Of a stretch of DNA of 64,000 nt, positions 6,727-16,307 are shown piece after piece. The translations under genes were made by a program, and so were the position numbers. Origin of the DNA: CAKUFA01 sp963618735 (lineage in GTDB: Bacteria; Bacillota; Clostridia; Christensenellales; Aristaeellaceae). The notes beneath the pieces were generated by a model that searched no databases, had not been told where the DNA came from, and saw only the letters and a list, made by a program, of their open reading frames with translations. The stretch covers positions 16,123 to 80,122 of the forward strand of contig CAVEUM010000010.1 in the NCBI GenBank assembly GCA_963618735.1, read 5' to 3'. Position 1 is the first letter of the stretch. Every line of letters starts with the position of its first letter.

Positions 6727-8925
6727 ATGGATCTTATGCATGAGATCGTTTTATCGTGGTTGGAAGAAGACAACACGCAACGCGCTTATTTTCGTCTCAA
6801 GCCCCTGCTGACGGTGTCAGGAGATGCACAGGAGGAAGCGGCGAAGCTCTGGCCGGAAGATGGTGCTTTGCGCATCGTTCCTGATAAAAATGAGCAGGGT
6901 TATTTTAAGGATCGCATGCGCGCTATGGGGAATTTTTGTTTAATGGATCTGACACCGTTCCCTGCAGAAGCCAACAAAATCCGTACCAATAAGAATTTCC
7001 GCCCCGACCGTGATGAGAGAAATCAATACATTCTTTATTCGGATGCTGTGAAGGCGGTGCCTTCCCACACGTTCTATGAAGTTCTGGAGGGCGCACCTGA
7101 GAATGCGGAAACCTTGGCTGCCACTGCTGCAACGCCTCTGTTCCTGATTCGGCAGGAGGATGTCCTTTATGGTCCTGTGGACAGGCAGAACCCAGCCACC
7201 CCTGAGCATGCCCCTGAAATGGAAGCCGTGGTGTATGACGTGCCTTGCCCGGACGGCAAGCAGCGCGTAATTCTTTGCAAAAAGGAAATTGAACAGACGC
7301 CTGCAGAACCTAAGGCTGAAGCGAAAGTTGCTCCTGTGGCTGAAGCAAAGACAGAAAGCACGGGAGAACTTCCTATTGGCAAGACGTTGAATATTCTGGA
7401 TGAAAACAAAGATTTCGCTGAAACCCTGGAGGGACTCAATCAGCCGCTGAGTCATGGCGCTAATTTGCTGCATCATCGGCAGGAGGAGTCTGCTCCGGTA
7501 GAACCGATTCGTCCCCAGCAGTTGACAGGCACGCCCTTGATGCGCAGTGCAGGATTGCACACATCGGTTCCGCGCCCCAAGAATTATGTGCAGGAAGTTG
7601 TTGCTAATCAGATGCGCGCAGTGCGGAATGATCCGCCGGCTGCACCGCTGCCCAGCGGCGTAACCATGCGCGCGGTGGACAATCCTGTGGAGCGTGCGTG
7701 CACCTATCTCCAGCAAGCATGGCAGATGCCGGAAGCACAGCAGCAGCTGGTAGATTTTGTGCTGTCCCTGCCTGGCATGAGTGCGCGGATTGTGCCCACA
7801 GTCACTGCTTCTCAGGGAAAAACGCCGCTGCAGCAGGCACTCCAGCATCGACTGGAGGATTTGGAGGCAGAGCGTCTGGCAGCGCTGATTCAGCTGGATA
7901 AGGCCAGGGATGATCTGGAAAAATTCCGCAAAAATGCGCTGGAAACTGCCAGCGGTGAAGCATCCCGCAAGCTCCGTGAAGCAGAAGCACAGCTGGATGC
8001 ATACACGAAGCAGAAGGACGCGCTGGTGGAACAGGTGAGCACCCTGGCCAAGCAGCGTGACGCGGTGGAGGAAGAAGTGGAGCGCCTCCGCCAGAATGAC
8101 TATGCGTCCGCTTTGGCTGAGGCTCTGAACCGCGCACAGCTTGTAGCCCCTGTGGCAGGACAGGCATTGCGGATGCACACCCATGTGGGTACGCCGACGC
8201 CTTTGTCCGAGCTGGCCAAGCGTCTTGCGGAAGCATGCAAGGCCAATCAAACGGAATGCTCTTACAATGCAGCAACGGCATTGCTGGGTGCGCTGACGGT
8301 ATGCACCCGTGTGGGCGTTGCAACGGAGACCATGGCCGCAGCTGCAACCCTTGCGGAAAATCTCACCTGCGCAATGGGCTGGCATGCCGGCTACGCTCTG
8401 CAGACGGCAACCAACCAGACCCCTGTGCCCGATACGAAGTTTGTCGAGGAAGCAACGCCCATGCTGCTGCTCAGCACATTAACGGATGTTGCCCCTGCCG
8501 AGCCTGCCTGCACAGTAACCCTGGTGAATCAGCCCGGCACCTTGACGGGGATGACTTCCTATGCGGTGAATCCTTATCCCATCTTCAGCGTACCTGCGTT
8601 GTCGTATGTGGCGGAAATGCTCACCGAGGGTGCGCCGCTGTCGATGGAGGAAGGCAAGAAGAAATTCACGGAAGAGTCGTTTGCGGCCGTCCGCAGCGTG
8701 CTTGCCCCTGTATTGAAGACGATTGCTCCTTTGTCCGGCAAGGCGGCAAAGGAAATGGAACATTTCGTTCTGCTGTGCGCTGAAGCCATGGAGGGCGGCT
8801 TGTCTGCTGCGTGCGACTGGGCCATCAAGCTGTGGGTGATGCCGCAGGTCAGTGCGGATGTTGCAGCAAAGAATCAGCTCCGTTCGCTGTTGGTGGAATA
8901 TCCGCAGTCGTTGGCAATGCTGTAA
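6727..8925 (+). CDS. Large protein of unknown function with central coiled coil
   Basis: A 732-residue protein that I cannot assign to a family. Residues 1 to about 150 look like a compact mixed domain rich in aromatics (for example MGNFCLMDLTPFPAEANKIR). Residues 150-340 form a Pro/Ala/Glu-rich linker. Residues 368-456 form a long, highly charged coiled coil (starting LQQALQHRLEDLEAERLAAL). The last 270 residues are Ala/Thr-rich and look globular. No signal peptide, membrane helix or Walker motif is visible. The ATG at 6727 has GGAGG nine bases upstream and lies after a good promoter. The gene stands alone, bounded by a strong terminator. Confidence 0.85.
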   Translation: MDLMHEIVLSWLEEDNTQRAYFRLKPLLTVSGDAQEEAAKLWPEDGALRIVPDKNEQGYFKDRMRAMGNFCLMDLTPFPAEANKIRTNKNFRPDRDERNQYILYSDAVKAVPSHTFYEVLEGAPENAETLAATAATPLFLIRQEDVLYGPVDRQNPATPEHAPEMEAVVYDVPCPDGKQRVILCKKEIEQTPAEPKAEAKVAPVAEAKTESTGELPIGKTLNILDENKDFAETLEGLNQPLSHGANLLHHRQEESAPVEPIRPQQLTGTPLMRSAGLHTSVPRPKNYVQEVVANQMRAVRNDPPAAPLPSGVTMRAVDNPVERACTYLQQAWQMPEAQQQLVDFVLSLPGMSARIVPTVTASQGKTPLQQALQHRLEDLEAERLAALIQLDKARDDLEKFRKNALETASGEASRKLREAEAQLDAYTKQKDALVEQVSTLAKQRDAVEEEVERLRQNDYASALAEALNRAQLVAPVAGQALRMHTHVGTPTPLSELAKRLAEACKANQTECSYNAATALLGALTVCTRVGVATETMAAAATLAENLTCAMGWHAGYALQTATNQTPVPDTKFVEEATPMLLLSTLTDVAPAEPACTVTLVNQPGTLTGMTSYAVNPYPIFSVPALSYVAEMLTEGAPLSMEEGKKKFTEESFAAVRSVLAPVLKTIAPLSGKAAKEMEHFVLLCAEAMEGGLSAACDWAIKLWVMPQVSADVAAKNQLRSLLVEYPQSLAML

Positions 8926-8960
8926 TGGAGCGTGCTTTGTAAGCAAACCTTAAAAGTTAG

Positions 8961-9001
8961 AGGGATAGCGGTCTCTTGAAGGATCGCTATCCCTTTTGTT
9001 T
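8961..9001 (+). terminator. Terminator after the 732-residue gene
   Basis: AGGGATAGCG and CGCTATCCCT form a 10-bp stem followed by TTTGTTTT. Confidence 0.92.
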
Positions 9002-9013
9002 TCCGGACATTCA

Positions 9014-9042
9014 TTGACAAAAAGAAAAATTTTCAGTATAGT
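9014..9042 (+). promoter_or_regulatory. Promoter for the ABC exporter operon
   Basis: TTGACA, 17 bases, TATAGT, about 130 bases upstream of the first exporter gene. Confidence 0.87.
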
Positions 9043-9050
9043 AGCATGTG

Positions 9051-9112
9051 GTTAGCAATGTGCAACTGCAAAGCTAACGAATGGTGGAACCTCTTCAGGA
9101 GGCTCTTTCTTT
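9051..9112 (+). promoter_or_regulatory. Structured leader with T-box-like core
   Basis: GTTAGC/GCTAAC (9051-9056, 9073-9078) form one hairpin. ATGGTGGAACC then resembles the conserved T-box block, and CCTC-TTCAG-GAGG with CTCTTTCTTTT could be a weak terminator. The leader from the predicted transcription start is too short for a canonical T-box with stem I, so this is only a candidate regulatory element. Confidence 0.35.
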
Positions 9113-9168
9113 TGACCTGATAGTTATCATAGGCAAACTTGACCAGGGAAAGCAGGCGATGAACGAAC

Positions 9169-10908
9169 ATGATGATCAACAAGCGATTGATCGGCACGGT
9201 GAAAGAAAGCAAAAAATACATCGCGGGCAATGTAGCCAGCCAGTGGGTTTCGCTGGCAGCAAACATCACCATGATGGTTGCCATTGCGAAAATGCTGCAG
9301 TGTCTGTACACGGGCACGAATGTGAACAACCAGATCCTTATTACGGCAGTGACGGCAGCAGCAGCCATGGTGGTACGGTTTGTGTGCTCCGTGCTGTCCA
9401 GCCGAATGAGCTACCTTTCGTCTAAGGCAGTGAAGAAAACGCTCCGTGAGATGATTTACGGGAAGCTTCTGCGGCTTGGTGCTTCCTACAAGGAACAGGC
9501 CAACACCTCCGAGGTGGTGCAGGTGGCGGTGGAAGGCGTAGATCAGCTGGAAACCTATTTCGGAGCCTATCTGCCGCAGTTTTTCTATGCAATGATTGCT
9601 CCGCTGACGCTGTTCATTGTGCTGAGCTTTGTTAGCCTGCCGGCGGCGGTCATTTTGCTGATCTGCGTTCCGCTGATTCCTGTGACCATCGTGATCATCC
9701 AGCGCTGGGCAAAGAAGCTGCTGAGCAAGTATTGGGGACAATATACCGCCCTGGGCGACACCTTCCTGGAGAATCTGCAGGGTCTGACCACCACGAAAAT
9801 CTATCAGGCAGATGCGTTCAAGCACAAGGAAATGAACGAGCAGAGCGAGCACTTCCGCAAAATCACCATGAAAGTGCTGACCATGCAGCTCAATTCCATC
9901 ACGATTATGGATATTATCGCGTATGGCGGAGCAGCACTGGGCGTTATCATGGCGGTTACGCAGCTGCAGGCAGGCGCAGTGGATCTCGCCGGGTGCCTTC
10001 TGATTATTCTGCTGGCGGCGGATTTCTTCCTTCCCATGCGCATGCTGGGCTCCTATTTCCATGTGGCCATGAATGGCATGGCTGCCTCAGATAAGATTTT
10101 TCGCCTGCTGGATTTGCCGGAGCCTGAGCAAAAGACGGAAACGGTACCTGCGGACTGCACGGTTCAGTGCAAGCAGGTCGGCTTTGCTTACGAGGCGTCT
10201 CGTCAGGTACTGCAGAATGTCACCATGACATTCCCTCAGGGAAGCTTTACGGCTATTGTGGGCGAAAGCGGCTGCGGCAAGTCCACCATGGCGGCGATCC
10301 TCATGGGCAGAAACAAGGGCTACACAGGCGAAATCACCGTGGGCGGAAAAAGCCTGAAGGACATCAGCGAAGCAAGCCTGATGGAGAATTTCACGTATGT
10401 CAGCCATCAGAGCTACCTCTTTAAGGGGACGGTTCGGGAGAATCTCCTGATGGCTTGCCCGAATGCGGAGGATGAAACCCTCTGGCAAGCGCTGGAGCAG
10501 GTAAAGCTGGCTGATTTCCTGCGGTCTGAAAAAGGCCTGGACACCATGCTGAACGAGAAAGCCTCGAATCTGTCTGGCGGACAATGTCAGCGTCTTGCGC
10601 TGGCTAGGGCACTATTGCACAATAGCCCCTTGTACATTTTCGATGAAGCAACCTCCAACATTGATGTGGAGAGCGAAAATGACATCATGACCCAGATTCA
10701 CACGCTGGCAAAAACCAAAACGGTGATTCTGATTTCACATCGCCTTGCAAACGTTGTGGATGCGGATACGATTTATATGATGGACAAGGGCGCAGTGATT
10801 GAATCGGGCACGCACAGCGCACTCATTGCGCAGCATGGCGCATACGCGAAGCTGTGGAAGGCTCAGCAGGAACTGGAAAATTACGCCAGGGGAGGTGTGA
10901 CGGAATGA
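9169..10908 (+). CDS. ABC exporter subunit 1 (fused membrane and ATPase domains)
   Basis: A 579-residue half-transporter with about six N-terminal membrane helices (type 1 exporter fold) and a C-terminal ATPase. Walker A GESGCGKST lies near residue 364, the signature LSGGQCQRLALARALL near 468, and Walker B PLYIFDEATS follows. It resembles CydD/CydC-like exporters. Its stop overlaps the start of the next ABC gene, so the two should form a heterodimer. The ATG at 9169 has no strong ribosome-binding site, so the exact start is less certain than the identity. The substrate is unknown. Confidence 0.88.
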   Translation: MMINKRLIGTVKESKKYIAGNVASQWVSLAANITMMVAIAKMLQCLYTGTNVNNQILITAVTAAAAMVVRFVCSVLSSRMSYLSSKAVKKTLREMIYGKLLRLGASYKEQANTSEVVQVAVEGVDQLETYFGAYLPQFFYAMIAPLTLFIVLSFVSLPAAVILLICVPLIPVTIVIIQRWAKKLLSKYWGQYTALGDTFLENLQGLTTTKIYQADAFKHKEMNEQSEHFRKITMKVLTMQLNSITIMDIIAYGGAALGVIMAVTQLQAGAVDLAGCLLIILLAADFFLPMRMLGSYFHVAMNGMAASDKIFRLLDLPEPEQKTETVPADCTVQCKQVGFAYEASRQVLQNVTMTFPQGSFTAIVGESGCGKSTMAAILMGRNKGYTGEITVGGKSLKDISEASLMENFTYVSHQSYLFKGTVRENLLMACPNAEDETLWQALEQVKLADFLRSEKGLDTMLNEKASNLSGGQCQRLALARALLHNSPLYIFDEATSNIDVESENDIMTQIHTLAKTKTVILISHRLANVVDADTIYMMDKGAVIESGTHSALIAQHGAYAKLWKAQQELENYARGGVTE

Positions 10909-12545
10909 AACGAAGCGGACTTCGGGTGATGACCCGCCTGATTGGCCTGGTTAAGCCGCTGACGGGCTACATGGTGCTGGCCATTGTCATGGGCTTGATT
11001 GGCCATCTGTTTGCATCCTTTATCACCATTTGCGGCGGTTATGCGATTCTTGGCGTCTTGCATCCGGAATATTCCATCAACGTTGGTGCCATTTTTGCAG
11101 CGACCCTGATTTTTGCACTGGTTCGCGGCATTCTGCGCTATGCGGAGCAATCCTGCAATCATTTTATCGCTTTCAAACTGCTGGCACTAATCCGTGACAA
11201 GGTCTTCGGCGCTCTGCGGCGCCTGTGCCCTGCAAAGCTTGAGGGCAGGGATAAAGGCGACTTGATTTCCGTAATCACATCGGATATTGAACTGCTGGAA
11301 GTGTTCTACGCACACACCATTTCACCGATTGCGATTGCGGCACTGTTTACCATTGTGATGGTCTGCTTCATTGGCAGCTATCATGTGCTTCTGGGCGCGC
11401 TGGCGCTGGTGGCTTACGCGGTGGTGGGCATTGTGGTTCCGCTGATTGCGTCCAAGGCAAGCGGCGACAATGGTATTCGCTTCCGCACAAAGTCCGGTCA
11501 GCTTTCCGCCTTCGTGCTGGATAGTCTTCGCGGCCTGTCGGAAACCATTCAATACGGCCAGGGCAAGAAGCGCATGGACGAGATGAACCGCATGACGGAC
11601 GAGCTTGCCCAGGATGAAGAGCGCATGAAGCGTGTCGCTGGCCGCAATACCGCGGTTACCAACACCATCATCCTGTTCTTTGACCTGGTCATGCTGTTCC
11701 TGTCTGCGTCCCTGTGCGGCTTTGAAGGATGCCTGATTACCACCCTGGCGATGATGAGCTCCTTTGGCCCTGTTGTTGCGCTGGCAGCCTTGGGCACAAC
11801 ATTGCAGAATACCTTCGCTGCGGGCAATCGCGTACTGGATATTCTGGACGAAGTGCCCACGGTGGAGGAAGTGACAGGCAAGGAAGCGGTCGCTTTCCAT
11901 GGGGCAGAGGTCAAAAATGTGACTTTCCGCTACGGGGAAGAAACGATCCTGAAGGATTTCTCTGTGAGCATGCCTGAAAAGAAGGTCATCGGCATTGTGG
12001 GCCGCTCAGGTTCGGGAAAATCTACCCTGCTGAAGCTGCTCATGCGCTTCTGGCAGGTGCAGGAGGGCAAGGTGGAACTGTCCGGCAGAAGTGTGGATGA
12101 CATCAACACGGACAATCTGCGAGCCATGGAGAGCTATGTAACGCAGGAAACGCACCTGTTCCACGACTCAATCCGCAATAATCTCCGTATTGCGAAGTTG
12201 GATGCTACCGATGAAGAAATGATCACCGCGTGCAAAAAAGCATCGGTGCATGATTTCATTATGAGCCTGCCCCATGGCTATGATACAGAGGTTGGCGAGC
12301 TTGGCAGCACCCTGTCAGGCGGTGAGCGTCAGCGTCTGGGTCTGGCAAGAGCCTTTTTGCACAATGCGCCGTTCATGCTGCTGGACGAGCCGACATCGAA
12401 TCTGGATAGCCTGAATGAGGCAGTCATTCTGCAGTCACTGCACCGTGAGTGCGCCGACAAGACCGTGGTGCTTGTATCGCATCGAAAGTCAACCATGGGT
12501 ATTGCGGATACGGTTTATTCTGTTGAACAAGGGAGAATGAGCTAA
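10905..12545 (+). CDS. ABC exporter subunit 2 (fused membrane and ATPase domains)
   Basis: A 546-residue partner of the preceding half-transporter, with membrane helices followed by an ATPase. Walker A GRSGSGKST is near residue 365, the signature LSGGERQRLGLARAFL near 469, and Walker B FMLLDEPTSNLDS follows. The ATG at 10905 overlaps the upstream TGA (ATGA) and has GGAGG nine bases before it, which indicates translational coupling and equal synthesis of both subunits. The CydC-like domain order suggests export of a small molecule, but nothing in the sequence identifies it. Confidence 0.88.
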   Translation: MKRSGLRVMTRLIGLVKPLTGYMVLAIVMGLIGHLFASFITICGGYAILGVLHPEYSINVGAIFAATLIFALVRGILRYAEQSCNHFIAFKLLALIRDKVFGALRRLCPAKLEGRDKGDLISVITSDIELLEVFYAHTISPIAIAALFTIVMVCFIGSYHVLLGALALVAYAVVGIVVPLIASKASGDNGIRFRTKSGQLSAFVLDSLRGLSETIQYGQGKKRMDEMNRMTDELAQDEERMKRVAGRNTAVTNTIILFFDLVMLFLSASLCGFEGCLITTLAMMSSFGPVVALAALGTTLQNTFAAGNRVLDILDEVPTVEEVTGKEAVAFHGAEVKNVTFRYGEETILKDFSVSMPEKKVIGIVGRSGSGKSTLLKLLMRFWQVQEGKVELSGRSVDDINTDNLRAMESYVTQETHLFHDSIRNNLRIAKLDATDEEMITACKKASVHDFIMSLPHGYDTEVGELGSTLSGGERQRLGLARAFLHNAPFMLLDEPTSNLDSLNEAVILQSLHRECADKTVVLVSHRKSTMGIADTVYSVEQGRMS

Positions 12546-12880
12546 TGAACGTTGAAAGCAAGCGGGAGAGGGAAAAGAAAACTGTTTCCCTGATGATTCA
12601 TCTGTACTGCCGCAAAAAGCATGGCGGAAAGGAGCTTTGTCCCGAGTGCGCGGCACTGGACGCCTACGCCCAGCAGCGCAGCGATAAATGCCCCTTCATG
12701 GAGACAAAAACCTTCTGCTCCAACTGCAAGGTGCATTGCTATAAGCCGGAAATGCGGGAGAAGATTCGCGAGGTCATGCGATTCTCTGGCCCGCGGATGA
12801 TTTTCCATCATCCCATTATGGCCATTCGGCACGTCATTGAGTCGAAGAAGGAAAAGAAACGCCAGGAAAAAGCGGCCTGA
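12545..12880 (+). CDS. Cysteine-rich protein of the nitrous oxide-stimulated promoter family
   Basis: A 111-residue protein with paired cysteines (CPEC, then CPF, then CSNCKVHCYKPEM) and a basic tail. The spacing and the RFSGPRMIFHHPIMAIRHV segment match the small family annotated as nitrous oxide-stimulated promoter protein. Its biochemical function is not established; metal binding is a reasonable inference from the cysteines. Its ATG shares one base with the upstream stop (TAATG), so it belongs to the exporter operon. Confidence 0.78.
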   Translation: MNVESKREREKKTVSLMIHLYCRKKHGGKELCPECAALDAYAQQRSDKCPFMETKTFCSNCKVHCYKPEMREKIREVMRFSGPRMIFHHPIMAIRHVIESKKEKKRQEKAA

Positions 12881-12904
12881 AAGACGGCAACATGATCTTT
12901 GATG

Positions 12905-12945
12905 AAAAAACACCCGCGGAGAGTTTGAAAGGCTCTTCGCGGGTG
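12905..12945 (-). terminator. Terminator of topB
   Basis: CACCCGCGAAGAG and CTCTCCGCGGGTG form a stem on the minus strand, followed by TTTTTTC. It also lies just after the plus-strand cysteine-rich gene. Confidence 0.88.
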
Positions 12946-12952
12946 CGTTGCG

Positions 12953-15130
12953 TTACGGCTTCTTTTCGTAAACGATTGATCTTGCAGTGGATGGTGCTTC
13001 GCTTCCATTGGGATAGAAGGCAATGGTGCTTTGATTCATGGTGATGACGCCTGTAGAGCCGCGCAGCTGTTTTTGACTGAGCAGCAACTGAACCAGCTTG
13101 GACGTTAGCTCTGGGCCGCCGCCGCGGGTCAGGCCATCCTTCCAGAGGGTGAAGTGGCAGCCGTTTGCCAGGTCAGAGCAGCAGAAGGACAGCTTTGTTT
13201 CCAGCACCTTTCCTTTGCCGCATAGCGGACACACGGTATCAGGCACTGCCTTGCCGGAGCTTGTCAGCTTCTTTTGCCCTTTTCGCTTGCGTTGAGGGTC
13301 TTCCGGAAAGCTTGCGCTGAGGTTGTTCTCCTTCGCGTAATTGGTGAGAAACGTGGTCAGGTTGCGGATGCCGTCCATAAAGCGCATAGGATCCTGCTCG
13401 TTGCGGGCAATCTTGTCCAGCGCAAGTTCCCATTTGCCGGTCATGGCAGGGGAGGCAATTTCCTCAGGCATGATGGAAATGAGCTGAACGCCCTTGTCGG
13501 TGGCCAGCAGATTCTTGCCTTTGCGCTCCACATAGCGCACCTGAATGAGACGCTCGATAATGGCGGCACGGGTGGCAGGGGTGCCGATGCCGCTGCCTTT
13601 CATCTGACGGGAAATTTCTTCATCATCGACTTCACGGCCGGCATTTTCCATGGCCGCCAGCAGGGAAGCGTCGTTGTGCTGGGCAGGGGGCTTGGTGGTA
13701 TCCTCTTTTATGGAGGAATCCATCACGGTGCGGGTGTTGCCCTGGTGCAGGGGCGGCAGCACGGTTACGGCATCATCATCAGCGCCCTTTTTCTTTTTGC
13801 TCTTTGCGGGCTTGCTCAAGGGCGGAACGGCACGCCAGCCGTTGTTGGTAATGACCTGACCCGTTGAGCGGAAAGTATGGCAATCCACTTTGGTGATAAC
13901 CTTGGTGGCATCGTACTCAAAGGCAGGGTAAAAAGCTGCCAGCAGACGCCTTGCAACCAGATCATACAGCGCGCGTTCATCCTCCGAAAATTTGGAGGGA
14001 TCTACGCGAACCGCGGTGGGGATCAGTGCATGGTGATCCGTGACCTTGGAGGCATCCACGGTGCGCTTGGAAACGGGGAGCTTTCCATCGGGCAGTGCAC
14101 CAGGAACCATGGACTGGTATTCGCCGGGCAACAGCTTCATGGTGGTAACTACTTTGGGAATCATATCCGGCGGCAGGTAGCGGCTATCGGTGCGGGGGTA
14201 GGTGAGCGCCTTGTGCTTCTCATACAGATTCTGCGCCGTCTGCAGCGTTTTGTTGGCCGTAAAGCCAAGGAGCTTGTTGGCATCCCGCTGCAGGGAAGTC
14301 AGATCGTACAGCTGGGGCGGCGGATCCTTCTTGTGACTGGTCTCGGCGGAAATGACGGTGCCTGTCTGACCTTTGATGGAAGCGGCAATCACCCGCGCTT
14401 TTTCAGGGGAGGCAATGCGGGTGTCGTTTTCCTGCTGCGCATCGAACCAAATGCCTTTATAGTCGCCAAAGTCTGCTGTGACGGTGGAATAGCTTTCCGG
14501 CTTGAACTGCTCAATCTCCCTGCGACGCTTCACGAGAATGGCTAGCGTAGGTGTCTGCACACGGCCGACGGACAGCAGCGTGTTAAACCGAAGGGTGAAA
14601 GCACGGGTGCCATTCATGCCCACCAGCCAGTCTGCCTGTGAACGGCACTGCGCGGAGCGATACAGGCCATCATACTTGCTGCCGGGCTGAATGGCATGGA
14701 AACCCTCAGTAATGGCTTCGTCCGTCATGGAGTTAATCCATAGCCGCGAGAAGGGCTTTTTGCATCCGCATTTCTGGTAAATGTAGCGGAAAATCAACTC
14801 GCCTTCCCGCCCGGCATCGGTTGCGCAAATGAGACTGTCGGTATCGGCGTCATTCATCAGCTTGCTGACAACCTTGAATTGATCTGCGGAGGCGGGAATG
14901 ACCTTCAATGGAATATTCGCCGGCAGAATGGGGAGATCGCCGCTGTTCCAGCGCTTGTACCGCGCATCCAGTTCATCGGGCTCAACCAGTGTCACCAAAT
15001 GGCCGACGGCCCAGGTCACAATATACTGATCATTGCACAAAAAGCCAGCGCCGCGCTCGCGGCACTTCAGCACACGGGCAATATCCCGCCCGACACTTGG
15101 CTTTTCAGCCAAAACAACAATCCGTCCGAT
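12953..15130 (-). CDS. topB: DNA topoisomerase III
   Basis: A type IA topoisomerase that relaxes and decatenates DNA. AEKPSVGRDIARVL opens the Toprim domain, DAGREGELIFRYIY carries metal-binding acids, and LTYPRTDSRYLPPDM holds the catalytic Tyr near residue 312. A C-terminal zinc-ribbon-like segment (CPLCGKGKVLETKLSFCCSD) follows. Family members begin M-G-x-x-V-L-AEKPSVG. Here that alignment puts initiation at an ATC codon at 15130, eight bases after AAAGGAGG; the nearest standard alternative is TTG at 15112, which truncates the first strand. Length with ATC is 725 residues. Confidence 0.92.
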   Translation of the reverse strand: MGRIVVLAEKPSVGRDIARVLKCRERGAGFLCNDQYIVTWAVGHLVTLVEPDELDARYKRWNSGDLPILPANIPLKVIPASADQFKVVSKLMNDADTDSLICATDAGREGELIFRYIYQKCGCKKPFSRLWINSMTDEAITEGFHAIQPGSKYDGLYRSAQCRSQADWLVGMNGTRAFTLRFNTLLSVGRVQTPTLAILVKRRREIEQFKPESYSTVTADFGDYKGIWFDAQQENDTRIASPEKARVIAASIKGQTGTVISAETSHKKDPPPQLYDLTSLQRDANKLLGFTANKTLQTAQNLYEKHKALTYPRTDSRYLPPDMIPKVVTTMKLLPGEYQSMVPGALPDGKLPVSKRTVDASKVTDHHALIPTAVRVDPSKFSEDERALYDLVARRLLAAFYPAFEYDATKVITKVDCHTFRSTGQVITNNGWRAVPPLSKPAKSKKKKGADDDAVTVLPPLHQGNTRTVMDSSIKEDTTKPPAQHNDASLLAAMENAGREVDDEEISRQMKGSGIGTPATRAAIIERLIQVRYVERKGKNLLATDKGVQLISIMPEEIASPAMTGKWELALDKIARNEQDPMRFMDGIRNLTTFLTNYAKENNLSASFPEDPQRKRKGQKKLTSSGKAVPDTVCPLCGKGKVLETKLSFCCSDLANGCHFTLWKDGLTRGGGPELTSKLVQLLLSQKQLRGSTGVITMNQSTIAFYPNGSEAPSTARSIVYEKKP

Positions 15131-15205
15131 TTCTACCGCCTCCTTTGCTGCTGAATGGTCGGAAAAAGCTATCGTTCATCTGACAGCACCTATTGAGTGT
15201 AAAAT

Positions 15206-15236
15206 TCCGCTGAGCATGGGCGCTCAGCGGAGTATT
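15206..15236 (-). terminator. Hairpin between the ATP-grasp gene and topB
   Basis: TCCGCTGAGC and GCTCAGCGGA form a 10-bp stem. T-rich sequence follows on either strand (ATTTTAC on minus, TATTTTTTC on plus). It probably ends the ATP-grasp transcript. Confidence 0.7.
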
Positions 15237-15253
15237 TTTTCATGGTTTGGTCT

Positions 15254-16264
15254 TCAAAGATCGATGAATTTCTCGAACTCCGGAAGGATGCCGATGCCAT
15301 CAGGATAGTGAGCGGCAAACTGCGGAATGGCGTGGCTGGGGAAGGAATTGCCCTCGATGAAGGTGGGGCCGTCCTCTGTAATGGCTACATCCCAGGCAAC
15401 AAACCGCATCTGCGGCACCTTCTGCGCGGCCTTCAGGCACATCTGCTTGGCTTCTTCCCAGTAGGGAATGGTGAAACCCACAATGGGCGTTCCCGTCATG
15501 GGATGTTTCTCAAAGGTGTTGCCCTGCTTATCAGCACCAACGGTTTTCAGCATGCCGGTATCAACATCGATACGGGCAGCCATGCCGCCGCAGTCCACAT
15601 TGTCCATGACCTTGCCGTTGCCGATGCGCAGGAAAGCGTACACAATGCCCTGCTGCTTATCACCAAGCAGGGTGGCAATGCGGCAGGTGTTCACGGAAGT
15701 GGGGCACATTTCCGCCATCAGGTGATGCTGCACCACCATCTCTTCCAGAATGCCGATGCCCTTGTCGAGCATCAATTGCTTAAAGGCGGCGGGGCCATCC
15801 TTCCAGTCCTCTTCGGTGAATTTCAGAATGCCCTGGCCGCTGGAGCCTTCCAACGGCTTGCCGATGAGCTGCGTGTTGCCGCGCACAATGTCTTCCAGGG
15901 CTTCCGGGGAAGTCTGCTCATTGATCAGCAGCCATTTGCGGTGAATATCCTCGGCGAAGAGCTGATTGAACTGGGTCTTGTCATCGAAGAAATGCCAATA
16001 GGCCTTATCGTTCATGCGGCGGACGATATTGTTGGAGATGCCGCGGGTGATCACCGTTTTGCGCTGGTCATTGTTCAGCTTGTACATCTCAGCAATCTTA
16101 TAGTCCACATAGCCTGCGTTGTATTTCAGCGCACAATCCAGCATGTCCTTCATCAGCCATGCGCGGGATTTTCCGCTGCGCTTCTCCAGCACACGGGTGG
16201 TTTCACGCATGCGCTTCCAGTCGATCTTTACAGCACGCTTCATAAAATAAGTCAGTCTGCTCAT
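15254..16264 (-). CDS. Sugar-transfer-associated ATP-grasp protein
   Basis: A 336-residue cytoplasmic protein matching the ATP-grasp family often found beside sugar-transfer or exopolysaccharide genes. GKPLEGSSGQGI looks like the ATP-binding glycine loop, and VAWDVAITEDGPTFIEGNSFP carries the metal-binding D/E/N pattern at the end of the fold. ATP-grasp enzymes join a carboxylate to an amine or other nucleophile through an acyl phosphate; the substrates of this family are unknown. It starts 43 bases after the ychF stop, likely on the same transcript. Confidence 0.78.
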   Translation of the reverse strand: MSRLTYFMKRAVKIDWKRMRETTRVLEKRSGKSRAWLMKDMLDCALKYNAGYVDYKIAEMYKLNNDQRKTVITRGISNNIVRRMNDKAYWHFFDDKTQFNQLFAEDIHRKWLLINEQTSPEALEDIVRGNTQLIGKPLEGSSGQGILKFTEEDWKDGPAAFKQLMLDKGIGILEEMVVQHHLMAEMCPTSVNTCRIATLLGDKQQGIVYAFLRIGNGKVMDNVDCGGMAARIDVDTGMLKTVGADKQGNTFEKHPMTGTPIVGFTIPYWEEAKQMCLKAAQKVPQMRFVAWDVAITEDGPTFIEGNSFPSHAIPQFAAHYPDGIGILPEFEKFIDL

Positions 16265-16307
16265 TGCCTTCAGATCCTTCCATTGTAGACGCGTAGACGA
16301 GCGTCCA

